From assembly GCA_943330745.2 (NCBI GenBank), contig CALQIX020000031.1:1-35523 (forward strand): 35,523 bases of DNA. Reading direction: 5' to 3'. Within the stretch, counting starts at the first letter, position 1. The number at the start of each line of letters is the position of its first letter. The DNA comes from Lishizhenia tianjinensis (GTDB lineage: Bacteria; Bacteroidota; Bacteroidia; Flavobacteriales_D; Crocinitomicaceae). The translations under genes and the position numbers were made by a program. The notes under the pieces are model-generated. The model ran no database searches. It was given only the letters and a program-made list of their open reading frames with translations, and was not told the DNA's origin. Shown here one piece after another: positions 1 through 7,683 of this stretch.

Positions 1-1845
1 ATTAATTGAGGTATCAATGGAGCAAGCCAACCCATTATAAGTAATCGATAAGAAATACGTTCCACTCGCTAAAGTAGTAGCATTTGGAATTGAAGGATTT
101 TGAACGTTAGAAGTGAAGCCATTTGGTCCAGTCCAATTGTAAATACCTGAAAGCGACAAAGAAGAGGTTAAGTTTAACGTTGCACCAATACAAATTGGGC
201 CATTTGAACCAATATTAGGAGGAGGGCATGAGGTAATATTTATTAATAGTTCATTGCTTGCTACCAACGGGCATCCATTTGCATCTAGTATGTCGGAAAC
301 ACCATCATTATCGTAGGTATTACCAGAGATATTACCTTCGCCAAATATATAAGCAACATTGTCTAAGGTATTGTCACAAAGAAAAACCAAACAATCATTG
401 TTTACGGTAACTTTAAATTTAACGACTGTACTATCGGCACCGGTAAAGCTATTCGTTACTTGTCCTCCGGTTGTGGCATTTGCGCCTGTTCCGATGCGTA
501 CTTTAACAACTTTAGACGCAGCAATATATTCCGCTTGGTCATCACCAGAAACATCTGTTTTCACACCACTGTTAGGGCCAAAAGTAACCTGAATGGAACT
601 AGGCAAATAGGTAACCCTTGGATCAAGTGTGTCCGTCATGAAACTTCCGATGGAAATATCAGACCCAATATTCTTACCAACCATCGTATATTCCAAAATA
701 TCACCCGGATTAACCAATCCACCATTTAGGTCTTTAATTCTAACAGACGCCCGTAAATCTGGTTCATACACATCAATTGCCGAGGTGATAACACGCGTTA
801 AAATATTTTCTGAGGATGTTGTAACCCGGACAGTTGCATTGGTAGCACCATTATTAATATACTGGTATGAATTATTAATTGGGGAAAAAATACCAGCGTC
901 ATACCCCAAGGAGTTTGAATAATTTGGGTTTCTGTAGGGGGTAATTACACCATTTTCAGCAATCATGCTATTGAAGAAATTATTGGTTCCATGCAATGCA
1001 TCAGATACATTAACATAAGAACCCGCTCCGTTAAACTGCAATTGATCCCCTTGAGAATCTCTATCGCCATCCATTGCAATAACTCCCAGTTCAAATGAAA
1101 CTGGTCCTGAAAGAGGAGTAACAAAACCAGAAATAGGAATATCTAATGAATTTCCTGAACTAATATTAGCAAAGCCATCATAAACAGTTAAGTTTCTCAT
1201 GGATTTAAACACATTTTTATAAACAACAACAATAGACCACCCTCCCCATAAATTGGTGGACCCTGTTTGAGTAACTAAATCAGCAACCGTATACCGACCC
1301 TTAATGCCATTTGCACTAACAATTGAAGTGATGTTTTTGAAACAAAAATAACTAGGGTGAGACCACGAGGCCCCGCCAATTGTTGGAACATCTAATAAGT
1401 TATCTGCTGTAAGTGTTTGGTATGCACCGGAATTAACTTTTAATTTTATGTTGTTTCGCGTGCTATAGTTTGCTGTGGTTGATGTTATTCTTCCGCTCCA
1501 GTATAGACCCGCAAATAGTATTTCACTACAATTCGTAAGGTTTAAACTATCGCTTGATGACATGAAAGTAGATGAATTACCATCCACATCCACATAAGAT
1601 TGCGTGTAGGCACCATTTGAATTTCCGCCAGTAATTACTGTTTGCCCTTGAGCAGAAGAACATCCAGATGCGGACCCACAAGACACCGAAACATTGGAAA
1701 TAATAGTAATACCTCCTTTTTGATTCGCTTGAAATCTAGGTAAAAAGGACTGAACAATTTGGGAGTGAAGTGATTGAGATAAAAAAACAAGTAGTAAAAC
1801 AATTAACTGATTTTTATTTAAAGATGATTTTTTTATACCTAGCAT
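1..1845 (-). CDS. Large secreted DUF11/Ig-like surface protein (3' end cut by window edge)
   Basis: The frame reads from an ATG at 1845 without a stop to base 1, giving 615 residues; the C-terminus lies outside the window. Residues 1-28 are a signal peptide (basic start, LIVLLLVFLSQ core, cleavage near LHSQ). Residues about 105-290 form a beta-rich domain seen in Bacteroidetes surface proteins (FAGLYWSGRI at 111-120, then VVVYKNVF). Residues about 363-485 look like a DUF11 repeat (NPGDILEYTMVGKNIG), and about 540-615 begin a PKD/Ig-like module (GIYNWTGPNGFTSN). Such proteins usually end in a T9SS sorting domain, which cannot be seen here. Probable role is an exported adhesin or surface-layer component; no enzymatic motif is visible. 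I found no convincing promoter upstream. The plus-strand reading frames across this stretch are antisense shadows. Confidence 0.85.
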   Translation of the reverse strand, partial: MLGIKKSSLNKNQLIVLLLVFLSQSLHSQIVQSFLPRFQANQKGGITIISNVSVSCGSASGCSSAQGQTVITGGNSNGAYTQSYVDVDGNSSTFMSSSDSLNLTNCSEILFAGLYWSGRITSTTANYSTRNNIKLKVNSGAYQTLTADNLLDVPTIGGASWSHPSYFCFKNITSIVSANGIKGRYTVADLVTQTGSTNLWGGWSIVVVYKNVFKSMRNLTVYDGFANISSGNSLDIPISGFVTPLSGPVSFELGVIAMDGDRDSQGDQLQFNGAGSYVNVSDALHGTNNFFNSMIAENGVITPYRNPNYSNSLGYDAGIFSPINNSYQYINNGATNATVRVTTSSENILTRVITSAIDVYEPDLRASVRIKDLNGGLVNPGDILEYTMVGKNIGSDISIGSFMTDTLDPRVTYLPSSIQVTFGPNSGVKTDVSGDDQAEYIAASKVVKVRIGTGANATTGGQVTNSFTGADSTVVKFKVTVNNDCLVFLCDNTLDNVAYIFGEGNISGNTYDNDGVSDILDANGCPLVASNELLINITSCPPPNIGSNGPICIGATLNLTSSLSLSGIYNWTGPNGFTSNVQNPSIPNATTLASGTYFLSITYNGLACSIDTSIN

Positions 1846-2050
1846 TGTTTATTTAACCTTTGAGAAACTTTAACGAGACCAATCCTTTTTTAGTTGCCTA
1901 AAATTATTTAATATTCCGTTAATAACGAAATAATTTAATAATTAATCGTGAACAGCTCTAAAAATTTGCAAGTAAATAGCTTTTTTTTGGTGAATTTTTG
2001 TGGTTTTTAGCTCTATTTTCACAAATTCATTCACAATTATGAGTCCAATA
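1846..2050. other. AT-rich spacer upstream of the surface protein
   Basis: About 205 bases lie between the surface-protein start and the tRNA terminator. The stretch is very AT-rich, with a T-run on the + strand near 1981-1988. I see no open reading frame with coding character and no full TTTG/TAnnTTTG promoter on the minus strand. A one-mismatch TGAATTTG lies near 2020-2030 on the minus strand, too weak to call. Any regulation of the surface gene must be encoded here. Confidence 0.4.
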
Positions 2051-2085
2051 AAAAACCCAGTAAACAATTAATTTACTGGGTTTTT
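2051..2085 (-). terminator. Perfect 14-bp hairpin terminator after tRNA-Val
   Basis: Bases 2051-2064 (AAAAACCCAGTAAA) are exactly complementary to 2072-2085 (TTTACTGGGTTTTT) around a 7-base loop. Read on the minus strand it starts five bases past the tRNA discriminator base and ends in a run of U, so it should terminate the tRNA transcript. Its A/T-flanked symmetry means it could also work in the opposite direction. Confidence 0.88.
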
Positions 2086-2089
2086 ACTG

Positions 2090-2164
2090 TGGGAGTTGAG
2101 GGATTCGAACCCCCGACCCTCTGCTTGTAAGGCAGATGCTCTAAACCAACTGAGCTAAACTCCC
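2090..2164 (-). tRNA. tRNA-Val (anticodon UAC)
   Basis: The minus strand folds as a full cloverleaf: acceptor arm GGGAGTT/AACTCCC (2158-2164 with 2091-2097), discriminator A at 2090, D-stem GCTC/GAGC, anticodon stem TCTGC/GCAGA and a T-arm with GGTTCGAATCC. The seven-base anticodon loop is CTTACAA, which gives anticodon UAC (plus-strand 2127-2129) and so valine. The 3' CCA is not encoded, so it must be added after transcription. A promoter lies just upstream and a strong hairpin just downstream, so it is a monocistronic tRNA gene. I see no sign of an integrated element using it as an attachment site. Confidence 0.97.
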
Positions 2165-2177
2165 CAAATTAGGACTG

Positions 2178-2208
2178 CAAAGATATATAAAAAAAATAAA
2201 CCACCAAG
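2178..2208 (-). promoter_or_regulatory. Bacteroidetes-type promoter for tRNA-Val
   Basis: On the minus strand a CTTG box (2205-2208) is followed after exactly 19 bases by TATCTTTG (2178-2185), matching the Bacteroidetes -33/-7 pattern TTTG-N19-TAnnTTTG. Transcription would begin a few bases before the tRNA 5' end at 2164. Confidence 0.8.
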
Positions 2209-2322
2209 CGTATTCAGGAAATATTTACCTAATAAATCATTGATTAGCTAATTCAATAGGATCTTTTGATTGAAATTATTGCTTTTTAAGCTAAATCGTG
2301 GTGCTTTTACTATGAATTTCTC

Positions 2323-2330
2323 TATTTTTG
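2323..2330 (+). promoter_or_regulatory. Candidate -7 box of the rimB-rimK-astE operon
   Basis: TATTTTTG fits TAnnTTTG. It ends five bases before an ATG at 2336, so if used the mRNA would be leaderless. The matching -33 box is poor (GGTG at the right spacing), so this is a tentative call. Confidence 0.4.
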
Positions 2331-2335
2331 TTTTA

Positions 2336-2755
2336 ATGATTTCACTACCAACTAAAACGATTATTGGCAGAAGAGAATGGGCATCCCTGCCTATCTTTGG
2401 TTTGAAGAAGGTTGAGGTGAAAATTGATACCGGAGCGTATACATCAAGTGTTCACGTGTCAAAAATTGAAGAAACCGATGGGCTTTTACATGTTGTTTTT
2501 TTAGATGCTGCACATCCAGAATTTCAACAAATTACGCATACGTTTTCAGATTTTAGAAAGAAAAATGTGAAAAGCTCCAATGGTCATATTCAAGAACGTT
2601 ATTTTATACGAACCAAGATAATTCTCGCAGGTAGAATATTGAATACTGAGTTTTCCCTCACGGAACGCAAAGCAATGCGTTATCCTATTCTAATAGGCAG
2701 AAAAACATTAAAAAAACGATTTATTGTTGACCCAAGTTTGAAATACACACATTAA
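2336..2755 (+). CDS. RimB-like retropepsin-fold protease (PF05618 family)
   Basis: About 139 residues. The signature is IIGRREWASLP near the start followed by KIDTGAYTSS, where the DTGA at residues 31-34 is the aspartyl-protease-like active-site loop of this family (historically named ATP-dependent zinc protease). The C-terminal RYPILIGRKTL also fits. RimB proteins accompany RimK and have been linked to processing of glutamate tails on ribosomal protein S6. Start choice: the family begins a few residues before the IGRREW motif, which favours ATG 2336; ATG 2312 would add a hydrophobic stretch and is the main alternative, and a TTG at 2270 is unlikely. It lies 12 bases before rimK and is probably co-transcribed with it. 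Confidence 0.85.
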   Translation: MISLPTKTIIGRREWASLPIFGLKKVEVKIDTGAYTSSVHVSKIEETDGLLHVVFLDAAHPEFQQITHTFSDFRKKNVKSSNGHIQERYFIRTKIILAGRILNTEFSLTERKAMRYPILIGRKTLKKRFIVDPSLKYTH

Positions 2756-2767
2756 TTATTTTGTTAC

Positions 2768-3646
2768 ATGAAAATTGCAATTCTTTCACGAAATCAGAAT
2801 TTATATTCCACAAGACGGTTATATGAATCAGCCATAGATCATGGTCATGAGGCCCACATAATAGACCATTTGAAATGCAACATTGAAATAGAACAAAAGG
2901 GTCCAGCGTTATATTATGGAGAAGAATACTTAACTGGTTTTGACGCAGTGATTCCTCGTATTGGCGCTTCAGTTACTTTTTTTGGTACCGCTGTCGTTCG
3001 TCAATTTGAAATGATGAACGTTTTCACGGCCGTAAACTCAAGAGGAATAATTCATTCGCGGGATAAATTACGCTGTTTACAAGTTCTTTCTAAGGAGGGG
3101 ATTGGGTTACCAAAAACAGTTTTCACTAATTATTCCAAAAACGTTAAACATGTTGTTGAATCTGCTGGAGGGGCACCTGTCGTTTTAAAACTTTTGGAGG
3201 GCACACAAGGCTTAGGGGTTGTATTAGCTGATAATATGAATGCGGCGCAATCTGTTTTGGAAGCGTTTAACGGACTCAAAGCGCGCGTAATTGTTCAAGA
3301 ATTTATTCGAGAAGCTAAAGGAGCCGATATTCGTGCATTTGTAGTTGATGGTGAAGTCGTGGGTGCAATGAAGCGACAAGGGAAACCTGGTGAATTTCGA
3401 TCTAATTTACATCGTGGTGGTAGCTCCCAAGTCATTGAATTAACGGTTGAGGAAAAATATACTGCCATCCTTGCCGCTAAAGCAGTAGGATTGGGAATTG
3501 CTGGGGTGGATATGTTACAATCGGAAAGAGGTCCATTGGTTCTAGAAGTTAACTCTTCTCCTGGTTTAGCAGGGATTGAAAAAACAACACAAGAAGATAT
3601 TGCTGGAAAAATAATCAAATACATAGAAAGGAATGTCAACCGTTAA
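2768..3646 (+). CDS. rimK: RimK-type ATP-grasp ligase (ribosomal protein S6 glutamate ligase family)
   Basis: A 292-residue protein that parallels E. coli RimK (about 300 residues) along its whole length as I remember it. RimK adds glutamate residues to the C-terminus of ribosomal protein S6. Visible landmarks are the N-terminal [26 protein letters not shown] (59-75), the ATP-grasp glycine loop [11 protein letters not shown] (142-152) after Lys141, the VQEFI hinge (176-180), RSNLHRGG (211-218), and the metal ligands Asp248 and Glu260/Asn262 in [10 protein letters not shown]. Nothing appears damaged. It overlaps the next gene by 14 bases. The true acceptor here could be S6 or another protein, since the C-terminal sequence of this organism's S6 is outside the window. 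Confidence 0.93.
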   Translation: MKIAILSRNQNLYSTRRLYESAIDHGHEAHIIDHLKCNIEIEQKGPALYYGEEYLTGFDAVIPRIGASVTFFGTAVVRQFEMMNVFTAVNSRGIIHSRDKLRCLQVLSKEGIGLPKTVFTNYSKNVKHVVESAGGAPVVLKLLEGTQGLGVVLADNMNAAQSVLEAFNGLKARVIVQEFIREAKGADIRAFVVDGEVVGAMKRQGKPGEFRSNLHRGGSSQVIELTVEEKYTAILAAKAVGLGIAGVDMLQSERGPLVLEVNSSPGLAGIEKTTQEDIAGKIIKYIERNVNR

Positions 3647-4604
3647 ACAAGGACATAAAAAAATGGTTATTTTGGGCAAAGAAATTTTGCCCGGTAAAGG
3701 AGCTCAACTCAATTTGGATGTCGCTCGCTTGCACACACGAACTCCCATTTTGGTTCCGGTAATTGTAGAACGGGCCAAAGAAGATGGGCCAACTGTACTT
3801 TTAATGGCGGGCTTGCATGGAGATGAAATCAACGGGGTAGAAATTATCCGCCGATTTTTACGTAAAAAACTACACAAACCAACCCGTGGGACTATTATTT
3901 GTTTACCTGTATTTAATATTTTTGGTTTTCTGAATATAAAACGAGAATTACCTGACGGACGAGACCTAAACAGAAGCTTTCCAGGAAGTGCAAAGGGTTC
4001 ATTAGCAAGTCAATTTGCCTATCATTTTATGAAGGAAATTGCTCCTCATTGTGATTATATTATTGACTTTCATACTGGTGCGGCTCAACGAAACAATTTT
4101 CCACAAATAAGATGCGTAATGTCTGATCCGGAAAGTATGGAATTAGCTAGAGTATTCAATCCCCCATTTATTTTAAACTCATCTTTGATCTCTAAGACTA
4201 TTCGGGAATCGATGATAAAAATGAAAAAAAACATACTTTTATTCGAGGGTGGGATGGCTAATAGTATAGAAGAAATGGTGGTGGAAGAAGGGCTAAATGG
4301 AACAAAAAGAATAATTTCTCACTTGGGCATGCGTAATTATAAAATTGACATTAGCAAAGATCGTGAAGCAGTTGTTTTGAATGAATCTCGTTGGTTAAGG
4401 GCCCCTAATTCTGGAATGTTTCAAGCCTTGGTGAAAAATGGTTCACAAGTAGAGAAAGGTACCGTGCTTGCGATTGTTACAGATCCGTATGGGAATTTTG
4501 AAAAAAAAATCAAGTCACCCACTTCCGGTTACGTAATTTGTGCTAACGAATCACCCGTGGTTTTTAAAGGAGACGCTATTATTAATCTTGGAATGGCACA
4601 TTAA
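3633..4604 (+). CDS. Succinylglutamate desuccinylase/aspartoacylase (AstE/AspA) family zinc hydrolase
   Basis: 323 residues of the M14-like deacylase family. Zinc ligands are His62 and Glu65 in [11 protein letters not shown] and His147 in DFHTGA; the substrate-binding arginine motif DLNRSFPGS is at 111-119. The last 80 residues ([17 protein letters not shown], then SPTSGYVI) form the barrel-sandwich domain typical of the group. The ATG at 3633 overlaps rimK by 14 bases, suggesting translational coupling; ATG 3663 is an alternative. Relatives cleave N-acyl amino acids or C-terminal glutamate-type bonds, and the position after rimB and rimK suggests it acts on the same modification, which is inference. 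No arginine-catabolism (ast) genes are nearby, so a true AstE role is unlikely. Its stop codon overlaps that of convergent panC. Confidence 0.85.
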   Translation: MSTVKQGHKKMVILGKEILPGKGAQLNLDVARLHTRTPILVPVIVERAKEDGPTVLLMAGLHGDEINGVEIIRRFLRKKLHKPTRGTIICLPVFNIFGFLNIKRELPDGRDLNRSFPGSAKGSLASQFAYHFMKEIAPHCDYIIDFHTGAAQRNNFPQIRCVMSDPESMELARVFNPPFILNSSLISKTIRESMIKMKKNILLFEGGMANSIEEMVVEEGLNGTKRIISHLGMRNYKIDISKDREAVVLNESRWLRAPNSGMFQALVKNGSQVEKGTVLAIVTDPYGNFEKKIKSPTSGYVICANESPVVFKGDAIINLGMAH

Positions 4605-5461
4605 AACTCCAAATTATCAATAAGTCGCACGGCACCACAATGAGCAGCTATGCAACAGGTTGTTTTCGTAGACCATTCTGTTACTAACGGTTTGAGCGTT
4701 TCCGAATCTACCAATGTTAGGTATTCTAATTTTAAATTACTTTGGTTGAAAAACCAGATACATTTTCTTGCCGCTTCAGCTGGAGACAATCCATTATCTT
4801 TCAATTCTTTTATTAAATAAAGCGAATCAATAATTACAAGGGCATCATTTTTCTCCACATCGCTTAGGCGTACATTTCTACTGCTCATTGCTAGACCGGT
4901 TGTTTCTCTAATTGTTTCACATGCAACAATTTCAACAGGAAAATGAAAATATGAATTCATAAAGCGGATAATGGCCAATTGCTGAAAGTCCTTTTTCCCA
5001 AAATACGCTTTGCTTGGAAGAACGATGTTAAACAAATTATGAACAACATGAACAACCCCTTGAAAATGGCCGGGTCTAAATTCACCCTCCATCGTAGCAT
5101 CAAGTCCTTGAAGATGAATGGGTTTATACGGATCGTTTTCAGGGTAAACATCAATAATTGAAGGAGTAAAAACGAAGCAAGAACCTATTTTTGAGAGCAA
5201 TAATAAGTCATTTTCCAAGGTCCGTGGATACAAACTTAAATCAGCTGGATTATTGAATTGGGTGGGGTTTACAAAGATACTTACCACCACAAAATCATTT
5301 TCTTGTATGGCTTTTTCAACTAATGATAAATGTCCTTCGTGAAGTGCGCCCATGGTTGGAACAAACCCTACCGTACAAGATGGATTTGTTTTCCATATTG
5401 CTATTCGTTGCTTCAAGTCTGAAGCAGATGAAATTACATTTATTTTGTCTGGGTTTTCCAT
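4601..5461 (-). CDS. panC: Pantothenate synthetase (pantoate-beta-alanine ligase)
   Basis: 286 residues, the usual length. It joins pantoate and beta-alanine with ATP, the last step of pantothenate (coenzyme A precursor) synthesis in the cytosol. Motifs are all present: VPTMGALHEGHLSLV (34-48, with HEGH as the HIGH-type nucleotide site), SIFVNPTQF (61-69), EGEFRPGHFQGV (125-136), YFGKKDFQQ (153-161) and MSSRN (192-196). No panB or panD is in the window. It is divergent from the GT5-like operon and shares a short promoter region with it. The 3' end overlaps the convergent deacylase gene by four bases. Confidence 0.96.
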   Translation of the reverse strand: MENPDKINVISSASDLKQRIAIWKTNPSCTVGFVPTMGALHEGHLSLVEKAIQENDFVVVSIFVNPTQFNNPADLSLYPRTLENDLLLLSKIGSCFVFTPSIIDVYPENDPYKPIHLQGLDATMEGEFRPGHFQGVVHVVHNLFNIVLPSKAYFGKKDFQQLAIIRFMNSYFHFPVEIVACETIRETTGLAMSSRNVRLSDVEKNDALVIIDSLYLIKELKDNGLSPAEAARKCIWFFNQSNLKLEYLTLVDSETLKPLVTEWSTKTTCCIAAHCGAVRLIDNLEF

Positions 5462-5469
5462 TAAGATGA

Positions 5470-5477
5470 CAAAACTA
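5470..5477 (-). promoter_or_regulatory. -7 box of panC
   Basis: On the minus strand this reads TAGTTTTG, matching TAnnTTTG. Only eight bases separate it from the panC ATG at 5461, so transcription should start at or within a few bases of the start codon. The -33 region (TTAC at 19-base spacing) is weak. Confidence 0.55.
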
Positions 5478-5485
5478 GGCCTTTT

Positions 5486-5516
5486 TTTGAAAATCAGTAA
5501 TTTTTACGTAATTTTG
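5486..5516 (+). promoter_or_regulatory. Consensus promoter of the GT5-DUF4270-glmS-truA operon
   Basis: TTTG at 5486-5489, then 19 bases, then TAATTTTG at 5509-5516: an exact match to the Bacteroidetes consensus. Expected start of transcription is near 5522, leaving a leader of roughly 20 bases before ATG 5543. It is back to back with the panC promoter. Confidence 0.85.
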
Positions 5517-5542
5517 CAATCTAAATTAGCATTTTACATTGC

Positions 5543-6364
5543 ATGGAAAAAAAGAAAATTCTTTTTATTTCCCAGGAAATATTCCCTTTCTTACCGAAAA
5601 CTGAAATCTCCTCAACAGCTAGAAGGCTGCCTCAAGTGATTCAAGAAATAGGTAAAGAAATTAGAGTCTTTATGCCTAGATATGGTTGTATCAACGAAAG
5701 AAGACACCAACTCCATGAAGTGATTCGACTATCCGGACAAAATTTAACAATTGACGATCATGATCACCCATTAATTATCAAAGTTGCTTCAGTTTCTGCA
5801 GCCAGAATGCAAGTATATTTTATTGATAATGATGAGTATTTCAAGCGAAAAGACACCTTGAAGGATGATTCGGGTAATTTCTATTCAGATAATGATGAAC
5901 GCTCTATTTTCTTTTGTAGAGGTGTTTTAGAGACCGTTAAAAAATTAGGGTGGCAGCCGGACATTATTCATTGTAACGGTTGGTTAACTTCCTTGATGGC
6001 CTTGTATATCAAGTTTGTTTATAATAAAGACCCTCATTTTGCCAACACAAAAGTGGTCTATAGTATTTATGAAGACACCTTTGACGCACCTTGGGATAGC
6101 AGATTACCTGAGAAATTAATGTTTGATGGAATTTCGAAAGATATTGCAGATACATTTTCAGATACAAGCTGTGCCGGTCTAACGCGATCAATCGCACAAT
6201 ATGTGGATGGAATTAACGTTGGAACAGAAATGATTTCTCCTGAAATGAAAAGTATTTTTGATGAGGCATCTTGTTTGAAGTTAGATTATGTCCCCGAAGA
6301 AAATCAGGCGAAGGAATTATCGGCATTTTTTGACAAAATAATTGATGAATCTGTTTTAGCATAA
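5543..6364 (+). CDS. Stand-alone GT5 N-terminal-domain protein (glycogen/starch synthase-like, half-length)
   Basis: 273 residues resembling only the N-terminal Rossmann half of glycogen synthase GlgA, which is normally about 480 residues. Fold landmarks are ILFISQEIFPFLPKTEISST (5-24), VFMPRYG (41-47), YFIDNDEYF and DIIHCNGWLTSLMALYIK (matching the GlgA DIIHaHDW region). In GlgA the first loop carries KxGGL for ADP-glucose binding; here the equivalent is KTEIS, so both glycines are missing. The C-terminal GT-B domain with the catalytic Glu is also absent. It is therefore unlikely to be a glycogen synthase, although such proteins are often annotated that way. It heads an operon with a DUF4270 lipoprotein and glmS; its function is unknown, and a binding or regulatory role in envelope sugar metabolism is a guess. 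Confidence 0.75.
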   Translation: MEKKKILFISQEIFPFLPKTEISSTARRLPQVIQEIGKEIRVFMPRYGCINERRHQLHEVIRLSGQNLTIDDHDHPLIIKVASVSAARMQVYFIDNDEYFKRKDTLKDDSGNFYSDNDERSIFFCRGVLETVKKLGWQPDIIHCNGWLTSLMALYIKFVYNKDPHFANTKVVYSIYEDTFDAPWDSRLPEKLMFDGISKDIADTFSDTSCAGLTRSIAQYVDGINVGTEMISPEMKSIFDEASCLKLDYVPEENQAKELSAFFDKIIDESVLA

Positions 6365-6369
6365 TTAAA

Positions 6370-7680
6370 ATGACACACAAAATTGTTTCTAATAAAAACG
6401 AGTTAGTCAAACTATTGGCGTTGTTTTTTGTTACGACAATTTTATTCGTATCGTGTAATAAAAAAGATTCTACTATCGGTAAAGATACTATTGATCCCAA
6501 CGAACTATTAGGAGGTATCACCACTGATACGTTTAATTTGGAAACGTATACCCTAGAAGAAGATTCAATAATAACAGATAATGGTCCGAATGGTCTTTTG
6601 GGTAGTTATAACGATCCGAAGTTTGGGGAGTTCAATGCTTCTGTTTATACTCAAATCAGGTTGGCAAACATTAATCCAAACTTTGGCGACATTTCTACTA
6701 TTGTTATGGATTCTGTTGTATTGGCTTTGGAATATGCCGGATATTATGGAGATTTGAGTCCGCAAACGTTTGAGGTATATGAATTGAATGACGATTTGTA
6801 TATTGACTCAACCTATTATTCATTTTCAACTAAGTCAACCAAAACTACTAATTTGGTTCCCGTAGGAAAAGGCACGATAACGCCCGCACCAAATCAAGGT
6901 ACAATTTTGGCGGGAGATACTGTTGAAGCCCAATTGCGGATTCATTTAGACACAAATTTTGCAAAAACATTAATTGCTGAAGCGGCAAGCGGAAGTACAA
7001 CATTTGCGAGCAACGAAAATTTCTTAACCTATTTCAAGGGCTTACATATTAAAACAAATAATGGGCCTCAAAGCGCGGGCACAGGAGCTGCATTGTATGT
7101 TAAGTTAAACGATCCAGCCTCAAAATTAACTATGTATTTTCATCAAGAGGGCGTCTTTAAGTCATATGATTTATTATTGAATGCTAGTTGTGCAGATTTC
7201 ACTAATGTTTCCATCACTACAAGTCCAAATGTGACAGCGGTTATTCAGAACAATGCACTTGGCCAAAGTGAGTTTTATGCACAGGCATTTAAACACCGTG
7301 CAATTGTGAAAATTCCGGGCTTAGTAAATTTGCCCAAAAACACGGTTATTCATCGGGCAGAATTAACCTTGCCAATACAATATCAAACAGGATACAGATT
7401 CAAGCCGGGAAGTGGCGTTTCCGTTTCTACAAAGGTGAAAAGCACTGATAACTACTACACCAGTTTATCTACTTTAGGAGAATACAGCGATTTTAAAAAA
7501 CAATTTTTTGTGGATATTCGTGATTACGTTCAGGCGCTCACAAAAGGCGAATTAGAAAATACTGGCTTAGTGATTTCTCCACGTTATTTTATCAATTCAG
7601 CGGAACGAATAGTCTTTAATGGACTAAATTCGACCAATAAAATAAAACCTAAATTAATTCTCACTTACACAACCTACTAA
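6370..7680 (+). CDS. DUF4270 family outer-membrane-type lipoprotein
   Basis: 436 residues. A hydrophobic signal (LLALFFVTTILFVSC) ends in a lipobox with Cys29, so the mature protein is lipid-anchored. The body is rich in beta strands and matches the DUF4270 pattern: a NELLGG stretch after the anchor, GSYNDPKFGEFNASVYTQIR (about 76-95), VVLALEYAGYYGD, and a C-terminal LKPKLILTYTTY-like end (KIKPKLILTYTTY). The function of this Bacteroidetes-restricted family is not established. It begins five bases after the GT5-like gene and ends three bases before glmS, so it is surely co-transcribed with both. Lipoprotein, amino-sugar enzyme and GT-like protein together hint at envelope biogenesis, which is inference. 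Confidence 0.82.
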   Translation: MTHKIVSNKNELVKLLALFFVTTILFVSCNKKDSTIGKDTIDPNELLGGITTDTFNLETYTLEEDSIITDNGPNGLLGSYNDPKFGEFNASVYTQIRLANINPNFGDISTIVMDSVVLALEYAGYYGDLSPQTFEVYELNDDLYIDSTYYSFSTKSTKTTNLVPVGKGTITPAPNQGTILAGDTVEAQLRIHLDTNFAKTLIAEAASGSTTFASNENFLTYFKGLHIKTNNGPQSAGTGAALYVKLNDPASKLTMYFHQEGVFKSYDLLLNASCADFTNVSITTSPNVTAVIQNNALGQSEFYAQAFKHRAIVKIPGLVNLPKNTVIHRAELTLPIQYQTGYRFKPGSGVSVSTKVKSTDNYYTSLSTLGEYSDFKKQFFVDIRDYVQALTKGELENTGLVISPRYFINSAERIVFNGLNSTNKIKPKLILTYTTY

Positions 7681-7683
7681 ATT

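Noticed and set aside
359..922. Three overlapping plus-strand frames of 77-97 residues
   Set aside because: They lie antisense inside the continuous 615-codon surface-protein frame, overlap each other in different phases and show no family features.
2090..2164. tRNA-Val as an integration site for a mobile island
   Set aside because: No duplicated tRNA 3' end, integrase or mobility gene is visible on either side.
3295..3639. 114-residue minus-strand frame
   Set aside because: Exactly antisense to the well-conserved rimK coding sequence; composition is that of a mirrored frame.
7681..7683. glmS ribozyme or riboswitch
   Set aside because: Only three bases separate the DUF4270 stop from the glmS start, and no ribozyme core is visible near it.
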